NCBI GenBank assembly: GCA_034440615.1
Contig: JAOTOM010004737.1
Span: forward strand, 1-64,000
DNA from: Ashinkailepas kermadecensis
Lineage: Eukaryota > Arthropoda > Thecostraca > Neolepadidae
Reading direction: 5' to 3'
DNA length: 64,000 nucleotides
Made by a program: the position numbers and the translations under genes. Below, piece after piece: positions 56,521 through 64,000 of this stretch; the stretch's first letter is position 1; each line of letters opens with the position of its first letter. The notes beneath the pieces were generated by a model that saw nothing but the letters and a program-made list of their open reading frames with translations, did not search any database and had not been told where the DNA came from.

Positions 56521-57250
56521 CGGTATCGTAGCGGCAGACAGGCAGCCCCACGGCGCCAGCTGTACGGTATCGTAGCGGCAGACAGGCGGCCCCACGGCGC
56601 CAGCTGTACGGTATCGTAGCGGCAGACAGGCAGCCCCACGGCGCCAGCTGTACGGTATCGTAGCGGCAGACAGGCGGCCCCACGGCGCCATCTGTACGGT
56701 ATCGTAGCGGCAGACAGGCGGCCCCGCCCCACGGCGCCAGCTGTACGGTATCGTAGCGGCAGACAGGCGGCCTCGCCCCACGGCGCCATCTGTACGGTAT
56801 CGTAGCGGCAGACAGACGGCCCCGCCCCACGACGCCAGCTGTACGGTATCGTAGCGGCAGACAGGCGGCCCCACGGCGCCATCTGTACGGTATCGTAGCG
56901 GCAGACAGACTGCCCCTCCCCACGACGCCAGCTGTACGGTATCGTAGCGGCAGACAGGCGGCCCCACGGCGCCATCTGTACGGTATCGTAGCGGCAGACA
57001 GACTGCCCCTCCCCACGACGCCAGCTGTACGGTATCGTAGCGGCAGACAGGCGGCCCCGCCCCACGACGCCAGCTGTACGGTATCGTAGCGGCAGACAGG
57101 CGGCCCCTCCCCACGACGCCAGCTGTAGGGTATTGTAGCAGCAGACAGGCGGCCCCACGGCGCCATCTGTACGGTATCGTAGCGGCAGACAGACTGCCCC
57201 TCCCCACGACGCCAGCTGTACGGTATCGTAGCGGCAGACAGGCGGCCCCG
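56521..57250. repeat. 44/50-bp minisatellite, about 16 copies
   Basis: Units contain GGTATCGTAGCGGCAGACAG and GCGGCCCCACGGCGCCAGCT. A GCCCC or TCCCC insertion gives the longer type. AGCTGT/ATCTGT and CACGGCG/CACGACG variants are linked to unit type. Confidence 0.96.
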
Positions 57251-57600
57251 TCACACGGCGCTCCAGACGACACAAAGAAGCTGCGTCCGGTGGTTAGCCA
57301 CGCCATTGTGATATAGGCGCGTCTCCTGCGGGTGCAATGCCAGAGTTTTATCTTTCTTGCTGTGTTGCTCGTCCGGGCTTCTGAGCGAGCTGCTGCGGCT
57401 TTATTTGCCCAGCCGAACAACTCCAGACGCTTTCCTGTGGTGCATGGAAATGGAATTGAATCTAAGTTGCTCTTGATTTTCAATGCAATTGTGCTGTAAC
57501 TTAAAGCAACTAATTAATTTGTGATGTAAATTATTGCAATATAATGTATCAATAACTTTATTTAATTACGTTTATCCGCATGTCTCCCACAATCGGGAAC
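57251..57600. other. Spacer between two arrays, AT-rich towards the right
   Basis: Single-copy sequence with no recognised feature. Confidence 0.45.
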
Positions 57601-58590
57601 ACTTGGCGACTCCCAACAGGTCACTGACCAGGGGTCACCACACAGTCAGCGACTCCCCACAAGTCACTGACCAAGTGTCACCACACAGTCAGCGACTCCC
57701 CACAAGTCACTGACCAAGTGTCACCACACAGTCAGCGACTCCCCACAGGTCACTGACCAGGTGTCACCACACAGTCAGCGACTCCCCACAAGTCACTGAC
57801 CAGACAGTCAGCGACTCCCCACAAGTCACTGACCAAGTGTCACCACACAGTCAGCGACTCCCCACAGGTCACTGACCAGGTGTCACCATACAGTCAGCGA
57901 CTCCCCACAAGTCACTGACCAGACAGTCAGCGACTTCCCACAAGTCACTGACCAGGTATCACCACACAGTCAGCGACTCCCCACAAGTCACTGACCAGAC
58001 AGTCAGCGACTCCCCACAAGTCACTGACCAGGTGTCACTACACAGTCAGCGACTCCCCACAAGTCACTGACCAAGTGTCACCACACAGTCAGCGACTCCC
58101 CACAAGTCACTGACCAGGTGTCACCACACAGTCAGCGACTCCCCACAAGTCACTGACCAAGTGTCACCACACAGTCAGCGACTCCCCACAAGTCACTGAC
58201 CAGGTGTCACCACACAGTCAGCGACTCCCCACAAGTCACTGACCAGGTGTCACTACACAGTCAGCGACTCCCCACAAGTCACTGACCAAGTGTCACCACA
58301 CAGTCAGCGACTCCCCACAAGTCACTGACCAGGTGTCACTACACAGTCAGCGACTCCCCACAAGTCACTGACCAAGTGTCACCACACAGTCAGCGACTCC
58401 CCACAAGTCACTGACCAGGTGTCACCACACAGTCAGCGACTCCCCACAAGTCACTGACCAAGTGTCACCACACAGTCAGCGACTCCCCACAGGTCACTGA
58501 CCAGGTGTCACCATACAGTCAGCGACTCCCCACAAGTCAATGACCAGGTGTCACCACACAGTCAGCGACTCCCCACAAGTCACTGACTGC
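57601..58590. repeat. 43/28-bp minisatellite, about 24 copies
   Basis: Units contain CAGCGACTCCCCACAAGTCA and CTGACCAGGTGTCACCACAC. A 15-bp deletion variant (CTGACCAGACAGT) occurs at least three times, at different places. Pairs with AAGTGTC and AGGTGTC alternate over much of the array. Confidence 0.96.
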
Positions 58591-58612
58591 TGCATGGCGG
58601 ATCATCGCATAT

Positions 58613-59568
<956 letters not shown>

Positions 59569-60729
59569 CTTCCGCTCTGTCCCTGTGTCTGTCTACATCA
59601 TGTCTAAATCTATGTTGCTATCAATGTCTCTCTGTCCCTTGTCTTCATCCTCCCCTCCAAGGGGAGGGGAGGATCAACCTGTTCCTTCTCATTCCCTATT
59701 CTACATAATATGGAATGAGACTAGCATCAGGAAGAAAACTAGCAACCTAGGTGGTTTTTTAGTCAGCGATGTAAACAAGCTGCAAGAAGGTTTTTCTTGT
59801 GTTTGGATTACGTTTCGGCGGAAAATAATGGGTCAGGCGGAAACAAATGACTTTCCGTATTGTTGTATTAATATGCTTATCGTATATTTGAACGAATTTT
59901 CACCGCATATATGTTTGTTAAATATCACACTGCTTCCACATATGGGTGAACAGTGAACCTTAGAATGTTATCCTTGGAACCGCCCCTGCAGCATTTAGTC
60001 TCTGCACGGCCCTTAATCAGCATGTATTGTCATATTAATATTAACTACTTCGCTATGGATTACTAGCTAGATGCTCAGCAGAAAATCAGCCCGATACGTC
60101 ATGAACAAATATAATTGAGCCTTAGACGTTCTTCATACCACGTCCATATGCGCAATCTTAAATCCAAGGTTATTGAGGTCCCTCCAGCTCCAATGATGGC
60201 AGAGTCTATGAGCGTATCTGACATGGCACAGCGAGAATGGCAAGTCCACTAACTATGTCCAAAGCTGAAATCAAATTTGATTCCCCCGAAGCAGCCACGT
60301 TCATGGCTTCCTGACATGAAATTCATGCAAAAGTCAAGGTAAGGTGTTTCAACATCGGATGCGTTGGTGAAAAGACGGAAGGGCAGCACCATTTCCACTT
60401 TTCTGCTGTGCATATCCGGTGTTTTCGGTGTCAGAGCTTTGTGATGATATAATGAAAACCCTGGAAAGGATTCTCGCTTCGTCACCGCTTGTTTCCGGTG
60501 AAGATGGTCTGCGTTAATGATATTCCTTTCTAGAACGCCGTCCATAAACATCTGCACCCACCTAATGTGGTGGTTCAGCTACAAAATTAATATAATAGTA
60601 TGGTATTTATTAATACAAGCCACCGGTCCTATTCTAAGCCTGTAAATATACCCAAATGCACTCACTGGCGTACCCTTGCCGTCAATGTTCATTCCCACTG
60701 GCGTTTTAATGCCTCCAGTGCTTATTTAG
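59569..60729. other. No assigned gene; one unrecognised - strand frame
   Basis: A 102-codon - strand frame (60,557-60,249; MQMFMDGVLERNIINADHLH and onward) has ordinary protein-like composition and no competing frame, but no recognisable motif. The rest is single-copy DNA. A short GC-rich hairpin (CCTCCCCT/AGGGGAGG) lies near 59,650-59,673. Confidence 0.35.
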
Positions 60730-60784
60730 GTGTCGTATTACTTTAAGATAGCAGCAATGAGGGGAGTAGCGTGCGGAAAAATGG

Positions 60785-61195
60785 CTGCCCATGGAGGGAG
60801 CACCGGTATTGCGGAGTACACAATATTTAACTGTGTGACTAAGTTGACGCTGGGTGACACCGTGCTGAGCCACCGACCGGTGATGGACACCTCTGTGTGT
60901 TTATTGGGTGGTTCACGACGCACTTTATGCACAATCACGGCTAATGGTGCCGCCCACTCTGTTCCGCCGGTGGGCCGCGGGATTGGGAAACGTCCTGAGC
61001 GGCGCGTGTGTTGAATCCGGGACCTCGGTACCCGGAACTCAACACCTTAACCACTCGGCCATTGCCGCCCCGTGGTGGACACCTCTCTGCCTTGTCGCCG
61101 CCCAGGGAGGGAGCACCAGTATTGCGGAGTGTTCACTGTGTGACCAGGTTGACGCTGGGTGACACCCTGCCGACGCTCGGCCGGCGCCAGGTGAT
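60785..61195 (-). mobile_element. Tandem SINE-like unit with tRNA-Leu/Ser-like head
   Basis: On the - strand, from about 61,072, GGCGGCAATGGCCGAGTGGT and TAAGG give a perfect type-2 tRNA A box (TGGCCGAGTGG). It is followed by GGTCCCGGATTCAAC in the B-box position. A body segment of about 110 bp (CAGCGTCAACTTAGTCACAC and GGTGCTCCCTCC among its parts) appears both at about 60,790-60,895 and again at 61,097-61,195. Two copies of the element therefore lie head to tail, the right one incomplete. No coding capacity is present. The family differs from the tRNA-Val-like SINE. Confidence 0.55.
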
Positions 61196-61200
61196 GGACT

Positions 61201-62190
61201 GGACTGTGCCGTGTGTCCCCCCCCAGCATGCCAGGAGTGGTCGGCGCCGCGCCGCTGTGCCGCTCTGCTTTTCTCACATTTGTGCACCGCGAACCGGCGG
61301 CGAGTTTCAAAGTCATTTGGCAACTTTAACTTTTGCCACTTGCAAGGTCGAAGCGCGGTGGCGCGACTTCATCGATCGTCGACACCGGCGCGCGCCCAGC
61401 GGTTGGCGGACGCTCTACAACACGCCGACCGGCAACACGGTGACGCTACTTACTCGTCAACCCGTGTGGTGGATCAGAGCCAGACACTCGCATCTGCCGT
61501 AGGGAGCTGTGAGGCCAGCTGGTGTGGAGGTGCCCTGTTTAATAGCTTTGAGGTAATGATACGGTTACGAGCGTGTCTAACAGCAGCGTCCAGACCAATT
61601 CGTCGAACCATCGGGGTGTCGAATTGCATGCTTTCGTGGGTGCCTCCTCACTCCACCAATGTTAGCTTGGGCCCTAAATAATTTCAACGTTTAACATGGG
61701 ACACCCATGCTGTGCCCCCCCCCAATCAACCAATTGGGCCTAACAACCCTATCTCCACCAATCCTTCCCGAGTTTTCGTGGAAATGTTCCCTGATCTGTT
61801 GGAAAGTGTGTACGATCAGATGCTGATGACATCCCAAGGGTAACGATCCACCACAGACCGATTCCTTGGTTTGACAGACCTATACTTTCGGTCCTACGAC
61901 TGGTAGGCGACATTTCGTCTGATGAAGGCCAGTGGAAAACCGTGGATTGAGGCGATTTTGTGGGAATGTGGTGTATTTTTAAGAGCTCTAGGCGCAAGTT
62001 ATTTTGCAAACCTCCAAAAGCTGACCACTGAATTTATATTAAGCCCAAAGAGGCATCGATTTATCTTAAATGCGCAAAACATCGGTCGTATCTCCCGATC
62101 GATGTGATAGATGTGAAGATCGTGCGGCAGTTGACTCTGAGCTGGTTGTGATGTTGATCATGTATCTGCTGCCAGCGGTACAGACACCGC
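61201..62190. other. No recognised gene; GC-rich stretch at about 61,200-61,500
   Basis: Open + frames in the GC-rich part (for example with TCKVEARWRDFIDRRH) have no known homology, and splice boundaries are not clear. The remainder is single-copy. Confidence 0.35.
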
Positions 62191-62193
62191 AGT

Positions 62194-62400
62194 ATGTCGC
62201 CACTCGACGCAACTGAATACTCGCTGGATTGCATGCGCTCTCGGCAGGTTTCTTCCGCCGCGGTTGAGAAAGCTATCGATAACGTTTGTCCCAATAAGGC
62301 TTGCGGGTCAGATTGTATCGCCGCACAAGCTTACTGCCGTGTGTATGCAATGTACGCTCATCTGAGCAGCCCTACCCGGCTCGGCACGGCCGTAATCATT
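62194..62400 (+). pseudogene. Short LINE RT fragment (region before the fingers)
   Basis: The + strand peptide VEKAIDNVCPNKACGSDCIAAQ resembles the conserved 'v.kAI..lk.nKAcGpDgI.AE' block that precedes RT in many non-LTR elements. Similarity fades within about 20 residues. This is only a small remnant, and the family cannot be assigned. Confidence 0.45.
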
Positions 62401-63376
62401 TTGCAAACTTTAATACGTTTTTGTTGGAATGCTTCAATTTCCAATTCCGTATTCAGAACATGTCCTGCCCGTTTAATTATGATTCTTAGCTGCTTTCACC
62501 GGAATATTGTATTTCAAATATGCGCATTTTTCATTCAAAGAATGAATGAATGTTTGTAGCGGTGCTTAGCGGTGCCAGTCCAGCTGGCTTCGGCTAAATG
62601 CCAGTAAGCCTGCCGCCGGGTACGTGAGTATGACTTAATGAGACGTGACCTGTGCGCCCCGAAACAGAGCGGCCAGTATCGGTGCAATATGGACTGAGGG
62701 AGGAAACTTCAGAAATCGAAGATTCTGCTTGGTCCAGGCAGCCTGGACCGGGATCTCGGTGTCAACAATGACACCAAATTGGCGTTTGCCCCACTCTCTC
62801 AAACATGGTGAATCGAGCGAACATAGTTTAGGTGCTGGCCATGCATTTATGTAAAATGTACGCTCTCACCCGATGAGTGGACGTCGTCTGATGGCTGATG
62901 ACAGCATGTTGTGCCAACGTCTGGTAGACTTGAGCAGAACGCAGTGTAATGTGAGCAGACGCGACCAAAATCCGCTGTCAAATACCGTTCATCGGTGAAT
63001 GCAAATGTCTACATCGGCCTTCAGATCCTGGCTTCAGATGCGCACGCCCCTGATTCTCCCGCATTTCGGCTATCGGATCACCTGTGTCGGCACTTCAAGG
63101 TGTTTCGTGCTCTGCGCGGGTATTCCAGCGTGATCTTCTTTTCTGTTGTCGGAAGAATTGATCGGAACTGCTCTAGCAACATGCTTTTCCCTGTAGGTGC
63201 CAGCTCGACCGACCACACACGAAGGCTCTGGAGCGGCCATCGCGCTCGCATTGATATATGTAGTATCGTGTTCTGTCTGTGCAGCTCACTTAAGACAGCA
63301 AGCGCATTTTCAGCACATGAGGGTTGCTGGAGATGGGGTGCCAGGGATTTTCAGCACAAGAGGGACGGAAGGTATG
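62401..63376. other. No recognisable feature
   Basis: Single-copy DNA with short open frames. A 28-bp near-duplication with TTTTCAGCACA occurs at about 63,306 and 63,348. Confidence 0.4.
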
Positions 63377-63458
63377 AGCGATATTACTTGATAACACCAG
63401 GTGTTATCAAGTAAATATCGCTGGTTGTTGCACAACAACCACAGGTCCTGTGGTTGTT
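63377..63458. repeat. Cluster of three adjacent palindromes
   Basis: At 63,377-63,422 a 46-bp palindrome has arms of about 22 bp (AGCGATATT.ACTTGATAACA with its inverse and a one-base bulge). At 63,423-63,440 GGTTGTTG and CAACAACC pair around CA. At 63,434-63,458 AACAACCACAGG and CCTGTGGTTGTT pair around one T, sharing bases with the second. All would form strong hairpins in single-stranded DNA or RNA. No surrounding terminal repeats or target duplications were found. Confidence 0.85.
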
Positions 63459-64000
63459 ATGAACATGGTTGGCGCATGTCTTCTAAGGCTTTATTACCGT
63501 GCAAGTATTCATTCTTAGCTATGTAGCTTGGTTCAAAATATGCATTTACAGGGTATTTTCACATGCGATTTCAAGTGGCTACAAGCGAGGGCCAAGCCCG
63601 AGTGAGTCTCCCACGCATATGTATACCATAAAAGGTCGTCTGAGAGACCCCACCCGGCTCGATCCGACCATCAGGCCTCTGAAACACCTAGAGCGTTTTG
63701 CTTTAGCACTTCAAGTCGTAATTCCTTCATTCAGAATCAAAACTTTAGGTTTTATCTTAATCAACCTTAATCTTAGTCATTATCAGCTTTATTCGCCAAT
63801 GGTATATGAAACGTTTCGGTTTCGGTTTTTTCCGCCATCCGCCATCGCCATTTCGGTTTATTAAGACATTGTATGGCGGAACACAGCAGTGCCGACTGGA
63901 CCACCACCGGCTAAGTTCAGCCCTCGGTCGTGCGATGACGTCACGCTGTGTGACCGTGCCTCGAGGACGGGCGACTGCGCGGCCAGCCTCAGTCCGATGG
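63459..64000. other. No recognisable feature
   Basis: Single-copy DNA, GC-rich in the last 120 bp, running to the window edge. Confidence 0.4.

Noticed and set aside
56273..57483. Arg/Tyr-rich frames of about 300 codons
   Set aside because: They are translations of the 44/50-bp array and exist in all three - frames.

Overview
This is eukaryotic, almost certainly invertebrate animal, genomic DNA. There are no bacterial-style operons, spliced exons are visible, and retrotransposons, SINEs, cut-and-paste element remnants and tandem repeats make up most of what can be recognised. By my boundaries, tandem arrays and microsatellites cover about 15 kb of the 64 kb. The element types and the very GC-rich coding exons inside AT-richer introns would suit an arthropod such as a crustacean, but the species cannot be fixed from the sequence alone.

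Host gene. On the + strand two exons match the linker region of a class 3 cyclic-nucleotide phosphodiesterase (PDE3). One is 14,087-14,350, which carries the conserved AHG-x-x-TDLL-type segment. The other is 22,387-22,525, which carries a WSTTTSATGMPTIE segment. They are joined in phase 0 across an intron of about 8 kb. A third candidate exon (28,666-28,912) has clean splice sites and the right phase but no recognised homology. The catalytic HD domain was not found, so it probably lies to the right of the window. Both confident exons are tightly bordered by minisatellites. The intron holds a candidate regulatory patch (two TATCGATA motifs and a perfect CTCF-type core at 19,642-19,733).

Mobile elements. 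A nearly full-length, decayed I-superfamily LINE lies on the - strand (about 33,945-39,780). It has ORF1 with three zinc knuckles and ORF2 with endonuclease, reverse transcriptase (RT) and RNase H, all broken by frameshifts. A 3' piece of a related element is at 9,312-9,812. A second LINE family has left RT pieces at 4,905-6,052 (+) and 52,160-54,130 (-), and possibly 62,194-62,400 (+). A decayed Penelope-like RT leader is at 32,690-33,185. A SINE family with a tRNA-Val-like head occurs at 24,070, 33,239 and 48,327, with truncated tails at 46,870 and 54,002. Two non-autonomous DNA elements have terminal inverted repeats and target duplications (4,059-4,722 and 27,147-28,332). A foldback structure of about 2 kb with arms of about 835 bp occupies 40,888-42,866, and an older relative of its arm lies at 24,930-25,265.

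The most unusual point is how the repeats arise. The 52-bp array (about 52,612-53,655) and the 57-bp array (5,149-5,490) are internal expansions of RT coding sequence, each inside a fragment of the same LINE family but at different RT motifs. The 62-bp array at 44,815-45,420 may likewise have grown from a Gypsy-like integrase segment. The window therefore shows dead retrotransposons acting as seeds for minisatellites.

The rest consists of unassigned intron or intergenic DNA. It includes a few GC-rich islands and one unrecognised AT-rich broken ORF region (25,747-26,300, - strand).
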